Assembly (NCBI RefSeq): GCF_038396675.1
Contig: NC_088921.1
Location: forward strand, 17,650,001 to 17,714,000
Source of the DNA: Hydra vulgaris
Taxonomy: Eukaryota > Cnidaria > Hydrozoa > Anthoathecata > Hydridae
Length of the DNA stretch: 64,000 bases
Direction: 5' to 3'
In this document: one piece after another, positions 11,864-23,725 of the stretch
Layout of the letters: each line of letters starts with the position of its first letter
How positions within the stretch are numbered: position 1 is the first letter of the stretch
Program-made: the position numbers and the translations under genes
The notes under the pieces: generated by a model
What the model was told of the DNA's origin: nothing
Database searches by the model: none
Seen by the model: the letters and a program-made list of their open reading frames with translations, nothing else

Positions 11864-11915
11864 CTCTTTCAGATTGGTATAATTAAAGTTCGATTCTTTA
11901 ACTGTAATAATTTTC

Positions 11916-13223
11916 ATGATCTTTGATTATAATAATTTATTAATATTTTCACTTGTAGTTTTTGTTATATTAAATTTATATTTAAATAAATATAGTTTTT
12001 TTTGTTTAATACCATTAATAATTTCGCTTATTATAATCACACAATTTGTTAAAACAAATTCTTTTTTGTGAATTAGTATAATAATATTTATCATTATTTT
12101 AAATAATTTACATTTAAGATTAGAAAATCTAATCTTATACGGTTTTATTTTGTTATCAGTAATAATAATAATACTATCTAACAATTTAATAATACTATAT
12201 TTATCTGTAGAGATTCAAACTTTTTCTTTATTAATTCTTATTGGTTCAAATAGAAACAATATAAAAAGTCTAGAAGCAAGTTTAAAATATTTTATTTTAA
12301 GCAGCATTTCATCTGGATTTTTTCTTTTGGGTCTTGCTTATTTATTTAAAATTTCAATCTTATTGGATTTAAATTTATTTAATTTTGTATTTAATAGTAC
12401 ATCTTCTTTTCATTCTTTTGGTAACTCTATACTAATTCTTTCTCTTCTATTCAAATTAGGTTTAGCCCCTTTTCATTACTGAATTGCTGATATTTATGAA
12501 GGATCAGATCTTGTATTAATATTATTATTATCTTCTTTATGTAAATTATCTATATTCATTATTTTATTAAAATTTAATAATAATTTTGAAATGCTTATGC
12601 TTTTAGGAGCATTATCAATAATTATAGGAACTATTGCTGGATTTATTCAAACTAAAATAAAGAGATTAATAGCCTATAGTGGTGTTTCTAATTTTGGGTT
12701 TATCGTTATAGCATTAAGCTTAAATAATATAATAGGTATTGAGATTTGTTTATTATATCTTCTTATTTACTTATTTACAAACTTATTTATAATTATGATA
12801 TTAGTATTATATAAAAATAATATAGAATTTATTATAGAATTAAGCGGATACCTAATGAATAATAAAATTTTAACAATTGCTTTAGTTGTAATAATTTTTT
12901 CTATAGCAGGAATTCCCCCCTTTTTAGGGTTCTTAAATAAATTTATTCTTATTTCTACCTTAATAAATTAAAACTATATTATAGCAGGATGTTTATGTTT
13001 ATTAATTACCTGTATTGGAATAGGTTTTTATTTAAGAATAGTAAAAATACTTTTATTTCAAAATAATAACTTCTATGTTTCTTGAAATAATATTATTTCT
13101 TTAAATAAAAATAGTTTATATCTGAATTTTATTTATTTAGGTTTTATTTTATATTATACATTGTTTTACTTATTAAACCCTAAATTTTTTATTTCTTTCT
13201 TAATTTATATATTAAATTTATAA
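11916..13223 (+). pseudogene. nad2: NADH dehydrogenase subunit 2, NUMT left copy, one internal stop
   Basis: A single frame from ATG 11916 to TAA 13221-13223 (435 codons) is broken by one TAA at 12969-12971. Conserved stretches include LSVEIQTFSLLILIGSNR, FKLGLAPFHYWIADIYEG (with TGA as Trp) and SIAGIPPFLGFLNKF, which are hallmarks of the NAD2 family. The stop probably replaces Tyr in an INYNYIIAG-like segment. The mirror copy carries the same stop. Confidence 0.9.
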
Positions 13224-13224
13224 C

Positions 13225-14010
13225 ATGATTTTAATCATAATTCTTTTACCTTTATTTAATAGCATATTATGCGGATTATTTGGTAGATTTTTTGGTAATA
13301 AAGGAGCTAAATTGATTTCTTTTGTTATTATCATTATAACACTTATAAATTCTTGAATTGTTTTTTATGAAAATAATTTTAATAATAACTTTTTATACTA
13401 TAATTTATTAAGTTGATTTAATTTAGGATTATTAAGTAATTCATTTAATCTAAAGTTTGATTTAATAACCATTAACATGCTAGTTTTAGTTATTACTGTT
13501 TCATTTTTTGTTCATCTATTTTCCTATTCTTATATGGAAAACGACCCTCATTTATCAAGATTTATTTCTTATTTATCGTTGTTTACTTTTTTTATGATTA
13601 TATTAATATCAAGCTCAAACTTAATTCAACTTTTTATAGGATGAGAGGGGGTTGGGTTATGCTCATATTTACTTAACTTAATCCTTCCTTGCATCATACT
13701 CAGAATACAAGCCTAATACAACTCCAGCCAATTAAAGCAATGATTATAAATAAATTAGGAGATATTGGATTGCTAATTGGAATAATATATCTATGAATCT
13801 TTACAGGATCATTTGAATTTAATGATATATTTATAATTTCTACTACTAATATTTCTATACTTTATATTCCATTATTTTTCATTTTAATAGGAGTCATAGG
13901 AAAGTCTGCTCAATTAGGCTTTTATATGTGATTACCTGATGCAATGGAAGGACCTACACCAGTTTCAGCTTTAATTCATGCAGCTACGATGGTTACAGCC
14001 GGAGTATTTT
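13225..14010 (+). pseudogene. nad5: NADH dehydrogenase subunit 5, 5' part, NUMT left copy
   Basis: The frame starts MILIIILLPLFNS and proceeds through YMENDPHLSRF and LIGWEGVGLCSYL, typical of NAD5. At about 13670-13740 the LLNFW-TRIQANTTAIKAM region is scrambled by small insertions that throw the frame off and back. The frame then resumes KLGDIG...GAMEGPTPVSALIHAATMVTAG and stops at the turn of the palindrome. About half of a normal nad5 (some 1.8 kb) is missing. Positions 13637-14010 are the unpaired loop. Confidence 0.88.
13637..14010. other. Loop of the NUMT palindrome (single-copy nad5 segment)
   Basis: The inner arm edges are read from the mirrored word CTTAATTCAACTTTTTA ending at 13636 and its complement starting at 14011. 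The segment between is nad5 sequence in plus orientation only. The switch occurs within a short TTAAAAAG-like word, compatible with microhomology-mediated template switching. Confidence 0.85.
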
Positions 14011-14422
14011 TAAAAAGTTGAATTAAGTTTGAGCTTGATATTAATATAATCATAAAAAAAGTAAACAACGATAAATAAGAAATAAATCTTGATAAATGAG
14101 GGTCGTTTTCCATATAAGAATAGGAAAATAGATGAACAAAAAATGAAACAGTAATAACTAAAACTAGCATGTTAATGGTTATTAAATCAAACTTTAGATT
14201 AAATGAATTACTTAATAATCCTAAATTAAATCAACTTAATAAATTATAGTATAAAAAGTTATTATTAAAATTATTTTCATAAAAAACAATTCAAGAATTT
14301 ATAAGTGTTATAATGATAATAACAAAAGAAATCAATTTAGCTCCTTTATTACCAAAAAATCTACCAAATAATCCGCATAATATGCTATTAAATAAAGGTA
14401 AAAGAATTATGATTAAAATCAT
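14011..14422 (-). pseudogene. nad5: nad5 5' part, NUMT right (inverted) copy
   Basis: Exact mirror of 13225-13636. It encodes the first ~137 residues of NAD5 on the minus strand, then runs directly into the loop. There are no differences from the left arm in the parts compared. Confidence 0.85.
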
Positions 14423-14423
14423 G

Positions 14424-15731
14424 TTATAAATTTAATATATAAATTAAGAAAGAAATAAAAAATTTAGGGTTTAATAAGTAAAACAATGTATAATATAAAA
14501 TAAAACCTAAATAAATAAAATTCAGATATAAACTATTTTTATTTAAAGAAATAATATTATTTCAAGAAACATAGAAGTTATTATTTTGAAATAAAAGTAT
14601 TTTTACTATTCTTAAATAAAAACCTATTCCAATACAGGTAATTAATAAACATAAACATCCTGCTATAATATAGTTTTAATTTATTAAGGTAGAAATAAGA
14701 ATAAATTTATTTAAGAACCCTAAAAAGGGGGGAATTCCTGCTATAGAAAAAATTATTACAACTAAAGCAATTGTTAAAATTTTATTATTCATTAGGTATC
14801 CGCTTAATTCTATAATAAATTCTATATTATTTTTATATAATACTAATATCATAATTATAAATAAGTTTGTAAATAAGTAAATAAGAAGATATAATAAACA
14901 AATCTCAATACCTATTATATTATTTAAGCTTAATGCTATAACGATAAACCCAAAATTAGAAACACCACTATAGGCTATTAATCTCTTTATTTTAGTTTGA
15001 ATAAATCCAGCAATAGTTCCTATAATTATTGATAATGCTCCTAAAAGCATAAGCATTTCAAAATTATTATTAAATTTTAATAAAATAATGAATATAGATA
15101 ATTTACATAAAGAAGATAATAATAATATTAATACAAGATCTGATCCTTCATAAATATCAGCAATTCAGTAATGAAAAGGGGCTAAACCTAATTTGAATAG
15201 AAGAGAAAGAATTAGTATAGAGTTACCAAAAGAATGAAAAGAAGATGTACTATTAAATACAAAATTAAATAAATTTAAATCCAATAAGATTGAAATTTTA
15301 AATAAATAAGCAAGACCCAAAAGAAAAAATCCAGATGAAATGCTGCTTAAAATAAAATATTTTAAACTTGCTTCTAGACTTTTTATATTGTTTCTATTTG
15401 AACCAATAAGAATTAATAAAGAAAAAGTTTGAATCTCTACAGATAAATATAGTATTATTAAATTGTTAGATAGTATTATTATTATTACTGATAACAAAAT
15501 AAAACCGTATAAGATTAGATTTTCTAATCTTAAATGTAAATTATTTAAAATAATGATAAATATTATTATACTAATTCACAAAAAAGAATTTGTTTTAACA
15601 AATTGTGTGATTATAATAAGCGAAATTATTAATGGTATTAAACAAAAAAAACTATATTTATTTAAATATAAATTTAATATAACAAAAACTACAAGTGAAA
15701 ATATTAATAAATTATTATAATCAAAGATCAT
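14424..15731 (-). pseudogene. nad2: nad2, NUMT right (inverted) copy, same internal stop
   Basis: Mirror of the left-arm nad2. The open segments before and after the stop have the same length and identical translations to those of the left arm, and the internal TAA lies at the mirror position. Confidence 0.88.
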
Positions 15732-15783
15732 GAAAATTATTACAGTTAAAGAATCGAACTTTAATTATACCAATCTGAAAGAG

Positions 15784-16571
15784 TTAAGAACCTCATCAAT
15801 AAATACATATGTATAAAAACAATCATACAACATCAACAAAATGTCAATATCATGATGCAGCTTCAAAAGTAAAATGACGAGAATTAGTAAAATGAGAATA
15901 ATAAATTTTAAGCAAACAGACTGATAAAAATATTGTACCAATAATAACATGAATTCCGTGAAACCCTGTGGCTACGAAAAAAATGGAACCATAAACTGAA
16001 TCAGATATACAAAAATTAGATTCTAAATATTCTAAAGCTTGTAAAAATGTAAATAATAAACCTAAAGTAATTGTAATTATTAAACTAATTAAAGTTTGAT
16101 TTCTGTTTTTTTGAATTAGACTATGATGACATCAAGTAACACTTATTCCTGATGATAAAAGAATAATAGTATTTAATAATGGAATGGAAAACGGATTTAA
16201 GGTTATTATCCCTAAAGGGGGTCAATTTATTCCTATTTCTATAGAGGGAGAAAGACTAGAATGGAAAAATGCTCAAAAAAAAAAGAAAAGAAAAATAATA
16301 TTTCTGAAATTATAAATAATATAAAACCTAATTTTAAACCTGTTAAAACTAATTTAGTATGAGCCCCTTCTAAACTGGATTCTATAAATATGTCTGTAAA
16401 TCATAAAACCATGAATAAAATTGCTAAAATAAAACTTAATAATAAAGGATAATAAAATCCTTTATGGAAATAGGCAACAGTGTTTAAGGTTAAGTATAAT
16501 ACACCCATTGATATACAAAATGGCCAAGGATTAGGGTTTACTAAATGAAAAGGATGATAATGTTTTTCCAT
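15784..16571 (-). pseudogene. cox3: cox3, NUMT right (inverted) copy, same frameshift
   Basis: Mirror of the left copy. The run of ten A (plus strand, about 16275-16284) corresponds to the ten-T run that breaks the frame in the left arm, so the two arms share the lesion. Confidence 0.88.
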
Positions 16572-17272
16572 TAATGTAAAATTAAACTATCTTTTAAATA
16601 AATTAAACACAAAAGAGTAAAAACATAAGCTTGAATAATTAAAACACCTATTTCTAATATAATCATAAATATTATAATCATTAATGGAAATAGATTTAAA
16701 AGAGAAGAAGAGAAACATATCATTTTAAATATAAAATCAGAAAGAATAGCTGATAAAATATGACCAGCTGTTAAATTAGCTGCTAAACGCATTCCTAAAG
16801 CTATAGGTCTAGAAATGTGACTAGCTAATTCTATAAATACTAATAAAGGAGAAAGACCTAAAGGAGCTCCTGTTGGCATAAACATACTTAGATAAGAACT
16901 TTTAAAATTAAAAAATCCAAATATTATTATTGATAATCATATGAAAAACGACAATCCAAAAGTTAATGAAATATGAGTAGTAGGGGGTAAAGTAAAAATA
17001 AAAAATCCTAGTAGATTAATTGATAAAAGATAAAAAAATAAAGTTGATAAAAATAATACAAATATTTGAGAATTATTTCCTAAATTTTCTTTTACAATTT
17101 GAAAAAAATGGTTAATAATCATTTCAAAAAACAATTGAATCCTTGAAGGAATTATAAAACTAAAGTTTAAAGCTATGAAAATTATAAATACAGATAATAC
17201 TAATATTAAATGAGAATCAAATAAAAACCCAAAAATTTTAATAATTAAAAAGTGATCAAAATAAGAAGACAT
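16571..17272 (-). pseudogene. atp6: atp6, NUMT right (inverted) copy
   Basis: Mirror of 10375-11076 with identical translations in the open segments, including the conserved Arg-containing RPIALGMRLAANLTAGH helix. Confidence 0.88.
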
Positions 17273-17478
17273 TATAGTTTTAGTATATTACATAATATAG
17301 AAAATTGTTTGAAATTATTTTTATTTGACTCTAAATTATTTGAAATAAAGTTATTTCTTATATTAAAAATCGAAAAAAAATTATAAAATCTTAAACTTAA
17401 TAAAATTATTAATAAAAATAATAATAATAGTAAAACAAGATAGTGATTGAAATATAAAGATAAATCTAATTGAGACAT
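17272..17478 (-). pseudogene. atp8: atp8, NUMT right (inverted) copy
   Basis: Mirror of 10169-10375. It has the same 68 codons and the same one-base overlap with atp6. Confidence 0.86.
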
Positions 17479-17479
17479 T

Positions 17480-18235
17480 TTAAGTTTTGTTAATTGATCA
17501 ATTTATAAATTTTTCTTGAGAAACAGAGTAAATAGAAATAGGCATAAAAGAATGATTAAGACCACATAATTCTGAACATTGACCAAAAAATTTACCAGGT
17601 CTATTAATAATAAAATTTAATTGATTCAAACGACCTGGAATAGCATCTACTTTTACACCTAAAGAAGGAACAGTTCAACAATGAATAACATCAGCACTTG
17701 AAACAATCAATTTAATTTTTGTATTGACTGGTAAAACAAGATCATTATCAGTTTCAAGTAATCTAAAATCACCTTGATTTAAATCTGCAGTAGGAATCAT
17801 ATAAGAATCAAATTCTATGTTTGGTGAAAAATTAGAATATTCATACGATCAAAATCATTGATGACCAACTATTTTTACAGTTAAAGAAGGTTCAACATTT
17901 TCATCAATAGAATACAATAAAAATAAAGAAGGTATAGCTATAATAACTAATATAATTGCAGGTATTAATGTTCACACAATTTCAATAAAATTATTTTCTA
18001 ATAAAAATTTATTATAATTTTTGTTAATAATTACAGAAAATAATAATCATCCTACCAATACAAGAATAATTACCATGTAAAACATAGTATCATCATGAAA
18101 AAATATTAAATTATTACTACAAGATGAGGCACTTTCCTGAAAAGAAAGTTGATTTGTTTCAGGAATGTCTTTATAAATAAAATTATTAAATAATAAACAA
18201 GTGAAAAAACTTATTAAAAATGTTAAATTTTTCAT
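17480..18235 (-). pseudogene. cox2: cox2, NUMT right (inverted) copy
   Basis: Mirror of 9412-10167. The frame is open for 251 codons in the mitochondrial code, with the same CuA-site residues. Confidence 0.88.
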
Positions 18236-18238
18236 AAA

Positions 18239-18307
18239 CAGAGGGTATTGGATTTGAACCAATACTAATAATTTTGAAGACTATTTGATCTACTTAATCG
18301 ACCCTCT
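18239..18307 (-). tRNA. trnW: Mitochondrial tRNA-Trp, NUMT right (inverted) copy
   Basis: Mirror of 9340-9408, with the complete cloverleaf and TCA anticodon preserved. Confidence 0.88.
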
Positions 18308-18346
18308 TTATTAAATAATTACTTTAGATTTTTAGATTCTTTCAAA

Positions 18347-18812
18347 ATTTTTTTATTAGTTTTTTTAATTAACTAGATGAAGCTTTATTCCTTTCGTACT
18401 AAAAGTCTAAAGTAATTTTATAATTGTAGATAGAAACCTTCCTGTCTTGCGACGGAATGAACTCAAATCATGTAAGATTTTAAAGGTCAAACAGACCTAC
18501 CTTCAATAACTACTGCATTATTAGGATATCTTAATTCAACATAGAGGTGACAAACTTTGTTTTTGATAAGGACTCTAAAACAAAATTATCCTGTTATCCC
18601 TAAGGTAGCTTTTATTAATTAATCGTTATTTATTGTTTGTTATAATAACGGGTCATTATAGCCTACTATAGTAATTGTTAAATTGTTTAATTATACAATA
18701 AATAAATTTATTATATTGCTTATTTTTGTTATTTTTAAAAAACAGTCGCCCCAACTAAACTACCAAACTTTCTAATTTTAATAATTTTTTATTATTACTT
18801 AAAAAAAAGTTT
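18347..18812 (-). pseudogene. rnl: rnl 3' fragment, NUMT right (inverted) copy
   Basis: Only the last ~466 bp of 16S rRNA is present, containing the GGGATAACAG loop and the TTAGTACGAAAGG region. Mirror identity ends sharply at 18812 (AAAC versus GAAAC context), while the left copy continues 5' for another ~940 bp. Confidence 0.88.
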
Positions 18813-19430
18813 CTAGATATTGTTAGCAATAAACAGACTACATTAGAGCAATTTAAGGACGAATCAAAATGATTTTTATTATTCATGGATATATCCAACT
18901 TTAAATGTTTATTTTAAACTAAAAACAATCATATAAAAAAATAGATTTAATTGCATCAGTGATTAATATAAATTAAAACAAAATATTTAAAATAAAATAA
19001 AATGTATATAAAATATCACTGATGATGTTAATAATTTATCTAGTGATTATATTAATTATGAAATTTCATTTCTTGTTGTCTTTTATCCTCAAGAAATTTT
19101 ATCTTTTTTATTTTTTTATTTTTTATTAATATATTTGTTAAACATTTTAGCAATTGTTTTCAACACTTCTTAAAAAAAAACAAAAAAAAAACTACTTTTT
19201 ATTTCTAATTATATTAGTTATTTTCGGTTTTCATTTCTATTTGTTATTTTATATATTTTTTTACGTTACGGTAATGTAGAGTTTATTGCAATTATTTTTT
19301 CTAAATGGGGCTCGGCGATAAGGCTGAATACGCCTTCTTCTTGCTCCAGCCAATAGTTTGTATAAATGTATTTGCAATGTAAACATTTTTAAACGGCATA
19401 ATAAATAATTACGAAAAAAAAAAAAAAAAA
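18813..19430. other. AT-rich flank of the NUMT, no gene seen
   Basis: No coding or RNA feature is recognisable. It contains an A-run at 19414-19432 immediately before the transposase-like remains. Confidence 0.4.
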
Positions 19431-19437
19431 AATTTCA

Positions 19438-20470
19438 TTGGATGGCGGTGGTTCATTTTTCAAAGTGATTATTGATATCTTTGATTTTCTAAAGAATAGT
19501 GACGATTCAGATGAGTTTTTGAATAGTGGTGTACAACGATCACAATTTCAAGCTATTGTTGAAGATATTCCTAAATCTAATTATAATTTGAGGCAAATTA
19601 TAGAAAAGTTAAATTTGCAATGTGTCAGCTTTTACTCTGCTTTTGACCTAAAATGTAGAAATGCGTTATTTGGCTTATCTGGGCATTCTGGAAAAAGAGC
19701 TTGTTTATGGTGTGAGGGAATATCCACATTAGATTCAGGGACAAAACGAACTCTTGGCAGTATTGATTATTGGTACAATGAGTATTTAGAAAATAAATCA
19801 GTTAAATCATCCATGAAACTTCATTAACTGCATTAATCCTCGAATTTTTTATATTGATCTAGATCCAGATACTTTAATTGAGCAACTAGTTGCTCCGCCT
19901 GAACTTCATTTATTTATTGGCTTTGTTTCACTGCTAGGAAATTTTTTGTTGGATGTCCGCCCAGAAATTGATGATTGGGTGAATTCAAAAAATGTCATTC
20001 AGAGAGGTTATCAAGGTAGAGGCTGGGATGGAAACAATTCAAACAAAATATTAGAAAACTTAGATTCCCTTGAAATAAAAATGTTAGAGTCGTTTACATG
20101 TTTGATTCCAATTGTTCAGTGTTTAAAAGATTTTCTTAATGTAAAAAATAGTTGTTTTTTAGCAAGTTACAATCTGGCTTCAAAGAAGCAATAATAAATT
20201 TAAAGAGTTCATTTCTTTCTGCACAAGAGGTTGCATTAAATTTAAATAAAAAATTAATACAACATGGAAAGTTCACATTCTACTGTGTCATGTACAGCCA
20301 TATGTGGAATACCATAACCAAGGATTAGGAAACTTTACTGAACAATGTGGGGAAAGTAGTCATGCAAAGTTTAAACCAACATAGACTAGATTTAAGAGAC
20401 AAAAAGAGCATCCAGATCTTGGCGACAGGCTTCTATCAGCAGTAGTGGATTTTGGAGCAAAAAGATGTTA
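19438..20470 (+). pseudogene. Decayed transposase-like gene of unknown family
   Basis: The first open segment (19438-19827) includes MDGGGSFFKV, FGLSGHSGKRACLWCEG (a possible Cys-x2-Cys site) and a TLGSIDYWYNEY word. After one frame change near 19817 it continues with LVAPPELHLFIGFVSLLGNF and then RGYQGRGWDGNNSNK (about 20010). After at least one more shift it ends with LGNFTEQCGESSHAKFK (about 20325). The start and end are not defined, and no terminal repeats were seen. The order of conserved words suggests a multicopy mobile-element protein common in invertebrate genomes, but I cannot name the superfamily. Confidence 0.5.
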
Positions 20471-20500
20471 ATTTTGATTATGTTTATGTGTATGTTTGTA

Positions 20501-20915
<415 letters not shown>

Positions 20916-20937
20916 TTTTTCTTTTTCCAAGTTTCCT

Positions 20938-21399
20938 TATTAAAATATTTTTTTAAAACAGCGCCTGCATATAACAATATTTCCAAAAAATGCATACTAT
21001 GCCTACAAGAAAAATTTGAAATAATTACACATGCAAATCAAGAATGCTTATTAAACAAAAGATCGGAATTAATTTCTAAATGTAGGCACGAAAATAAGTT
21101 TCTCCTAAAAAACTATAAAAATAAATGAGTTCAAATAATATTTACATTAACTACCCTTTTTAAAAAAACATTTTAAAAAAATAGCATAAGTAATCATTTC
21201 TAAAGAATTCTTTTTATAATAGTGTCAGCAAATTCCACAAATGTGTGAAAATTTACAGTAATTAAGACATTTGCAACTTCCTGTAATTTAATTTTTGGTA
21301 TAAATTGAAGTTTTATTAATTTGATCATTCATTTCTGATGAATCTTTGTTGATGAAACACAGTGTCAAATGGAAAAAAATTTAGTTAAGTGATTTTCTA

Positions 21400-21400
<1 letters not shown>
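20938..21400 (+). mobile_element. Penelope-like element 3' end: endonuclease C-terminus and 3' region
   Basis: The encoded [20 protein letters not shown] and the [18 protein letters not shown]-like stretch match the C-terminus of the GIY-YIG endonuclease also present at 28.5 kb. About 200 bp downstream lies a hammerhead-like motif, then a (TA)n array and a word GTGTATTCTACA that also ends the PLE copies near 27 and 28 kb. The piece is incomplete at its 5' side. Confidence 0.8.
21330..21372 (+). ncRNA. Minimal hammerhead ribozyme-like motif in PLE 3' region
   Basis: The core reads CTGATGA (21335-21341), helix II ATC...GAT, GAAA, then CACAGTG and the cleavage triplet GTC (ending 21366). Helix I is formed by CATTT (21330-21334) and AAATG (21367-21371). 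Helix III is very short: A-U, C-G and A-U with loop CAG. This is the architecture reported for the small hammerheads of Penelope-like elements. It lies on the same strand as the endonuclease and downstream of it. All core bases are present, so it could cleave as a dimer or in a stabilising context. Confidence 0.75.

Positions 21401-21402
<2 letters not shown>

Positions 21403-21449
<47 letters not shown>
21403..21449. repeat. (TA)n microsatellite
   Basis: A short TA array following the hammerhead motif. PLE ends elsewhere in the window also abut TA arrays. Confidence 0.9.
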
Positions 21450-21453
<4 letters not shown>

Positions 21454-21479
21454 TTTAGTTAAGTTAGTGTATTCTACAT

Positions 21480-23200
21480 ATAGAGTGAGGTTGGTGTATT
21501 CTACATATAGATAATATGTAAATATGCAAGTTTATATTTTTATGCATACATAGGAATATATGTTTATTCTTGTCTGTGAGTACATTTATTTAAGTATCTA
21601 AATAGATGTATATAAATTCATATATTAATCATAGGTGTATACATGTATTGATATGAATGTACTGTTACAGATATGTATATCTATGCTGTTGTAGATGTTA
21701 GTTATGTATGAAATTAAATACAAAATTTATGCTTATTTTTTTCAGAGTACAATTTCCCTATTATAAAACTAAAACAATTTGATGTAACACATTAACTACT
21801 AACTAAAATTTAATAATATTTAAAAAAAACGACTTTTATTATTATAATTAGGCCGAAGGCCCCCTCAGGCTTACCCTTTTTGCCCCATTTTTGACCTTTT
21901 GCACTTTGTCCAGATTTTAAAAACTTACTTTTCGAAACCTACAGGACAAATGCTTTTATGCTCAAAAGGTTTTATATGAGTGCTACGACATAAAACATGG
22001 CAGTCTCTTTAATTCATAGTGCTGATGAAATGCTGGTAGTACTCTCATTCATATTTCTGGTAACCTTTTCAAAAGGTCTAAGAGTAGGCACTTGCACCAC
22101 ACGTAATGCTTTTTGGTTGAATTTGCACCTATTGAGTTTTTTAGAGTTACGTTTCAGCAATTTGAAAATAATTAAAATGCAAAGAAATATTTTTGCCTTT
22201 CTATATTATTATTTTGTAATTCTTCATTAAAATCTAACATAGTTCTTACACAATTGAAATTGATGTACGGCACAATTGACATCAGGAATATTAGCTAACC
22301 TTCTTCACGTTTCATATTTGGTTCACAGTAGCGAATGAAAAAGTGAATTTTTTGGGGGGGGGGGGGGTTATATGTCATTCTAGTAGCATCTCATTAAATT
22401 TTTCATGATTTACATCTCCCGTGTGTCGACCATTAAATGGCTGGCACTTTAAAATAAGTTTAATTTATTCAAAATCTTTATCGATGCGCATGCGCTATCA
22501 AATTTAATAAGGAAACATTGGAGCTAGGTTCAATCCAAATATTGGTAGTAAATGAAATTTTTGTTAATTTTTTTATTAAATCAACTTGCTGTCCAATTTA
22601 AGATATAATTCATTACAAATGAATGAAGTAAAAAAATGTCTTCCTCTTAGCTGATATTTCTGCACAATAAACTGTAACAGTTGTCTAAATCCGATACCTT
22701 CCACAAATTTGAAAGGTCCTGCAGAGCATTGTTTGAGAAGCTAAATTAACTATCTTTGTTAATTTAAATTTAGAAGAAGCTCATTTTTGATTCCTAAGCA
22801 AAGCATCTTTGAAAGTGATTTTTGTTTTTGCCTCTTGAAAAGGACTTGAAGTAGGGAGATATTTTTTCTTCTGCTTCTAGCTTAATAAATTCTTTGTATT
22901 CACTTCCATGTAAAGACTTTAAATAACATTTTAACGACGTAATTGTACCTCCTTTTCTTGAATATGTTTTCCCACAAACTTTGCAATTTGACGTATTAGC
23001 GTCAACTTCATTGAAATACTTTCATATAAAACTTGTTTTGGGCTTTATCGTTTAGTCTTTAAATAAAGTTATCAAGTCAATAATGATAAATACTGCACTC
23101 ATGCACTGCTAAGATTTTTAATTCACAAGTAAAACAAGTTTAAATAAATATTTTCCTTTAACTTCTTTTAATATTAAAATTTAACTGTTTCGAATTACAA
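21480..23200. other. Intergenic AT-rich stretch, no gene recognised
   Basis: Short open frames (for example at 21997-22230) have no recognisable motif. There is a 12-base G run at about 22357. TATG/TACA-rich words at 21520-21720 look like a decayed TA array. Confidence 0.4.
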
Positions 23201-23202
23201 CA

Positions 23203-23560
23203 ATCAAGTTCAGAGCCGGATCCAGCTTTGTTTGGTCTTTGAGATAGCTAACTTCCAGAAATGGAGCAAACTCCAAACATACTTATGTCAAATAAGGATA
23301 CTTTGCAAAAAATTGCAAATTTTTTGCAAAGTATCCTTAGGGCAGGGGGGAACAAAAATTGAGGCTGGGGGGGCAGCCTCAAAAATTAAGGGGGGCAGGG
23401 GGGGCACAAAAATTGAGGCTTTTTTGTTCCCAGCCTCCAATCATCGCAATTTTTTGCAAAGCATCCTTACTTGACATAAGTATAAATATATAAATGTTTG
23501 GAGTTTGCTCCATTTCTGGAAGTTAGACCAAACTAAGCTGGATCCGGCTCTGAACTTGAT
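23203..23560. mobile_element. Fold-back MITE with CAGAGCCGGATCCAG ends
   Basis: The left end ATCAAGTTCAGAGCCGGATC is mirrored at the right end (GATCCGGCTCTGAACTTGAT). Inward, AACTTCCAGAAATGGAGCAA and CAAACAT..ACTTATGTCAA..AAGGAT.CTTTGCAAA are also mirrored, giving arms of well over 100 bp. The centre is G-rich (GGGGGCAGCCTC-type words), with no real gene. CAGAGCCGG-type termini are common among non-autonomous hAT elements. I could not identify a direct target duplication because the flanks themselves are complementary. Confidence 0.75.
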
Positions 23561-23725
23561 CGGAAATCAAGTTAACAAAAATAATTTCTATTTAATTTTT
23601 GGAACTTTTATTTTAAATTATCCGATGTATAGTTGTGAAAACATTTGGTTATTTTGAATTTAAATTCTGAGCAAATTTTTTTATCAGAATATATTTTATA
23701 ATCAGATAATTATTTTAGAATGCAG

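Larger units (their letters stand above)
7893..18812. mobile_element. Nuclear mitochondrial insertion (NUMT) in palindromic form
   Basis: A block of mitochondrial genes reads rnl-trnW-cox2-atp8-atp6-cox3-nad2-nad5 on the plus strand, then the same genes in mirror order on the minus strand. Mirror positions sum to 27647 wherever checked (cox2 start 9412/18235, outer arm ends 8835/18812, inner arm ends 13636/14011). The arms are 4802 bp and the loop 13637-14010 is 374 bp of nad5. Left of 8835 there is a further ~940 bp of rnl present only once. The flanks are repeat-rich DNA that does not look mitochondrial. Frame-breaking changes in cox3, nad2 and nad5 argue against a working mitochondrial molecule. 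Misassembly from a fold-back read is the main alternative. Confidence 0.85.

Noticed and set aside
11864-11915. A possible second tRNA (TTCGATT loop with a paired stem) between cox3 and nad2
   Set aside because: Only a T-arm-like hairpin is convincing. I could not find matching acceptor strands or a clear anticodon arm.
11927-12184. Minus-strand 85-codon frame inside nad2 (and its mirror at 15463-15720)
   Set aside because: It is a shadow frame opposite nad2. The mitochondrial gene on the other strand explains the sequence.
7893-18812. A true mitochondrial chromosome with inverted telomere-like ends
   Set aside because: The turn lies inside nad5, cox3 and nad2 are damaged, and both sides continue into transposon-rich DNA that does not look mitochondrial.
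21997-22230. 77-codon plus-strand frame
   Set aside because: It has no recognisable domain and lies in AT-rich non-coding DNA. The hydrophobic residues reflect base composition.
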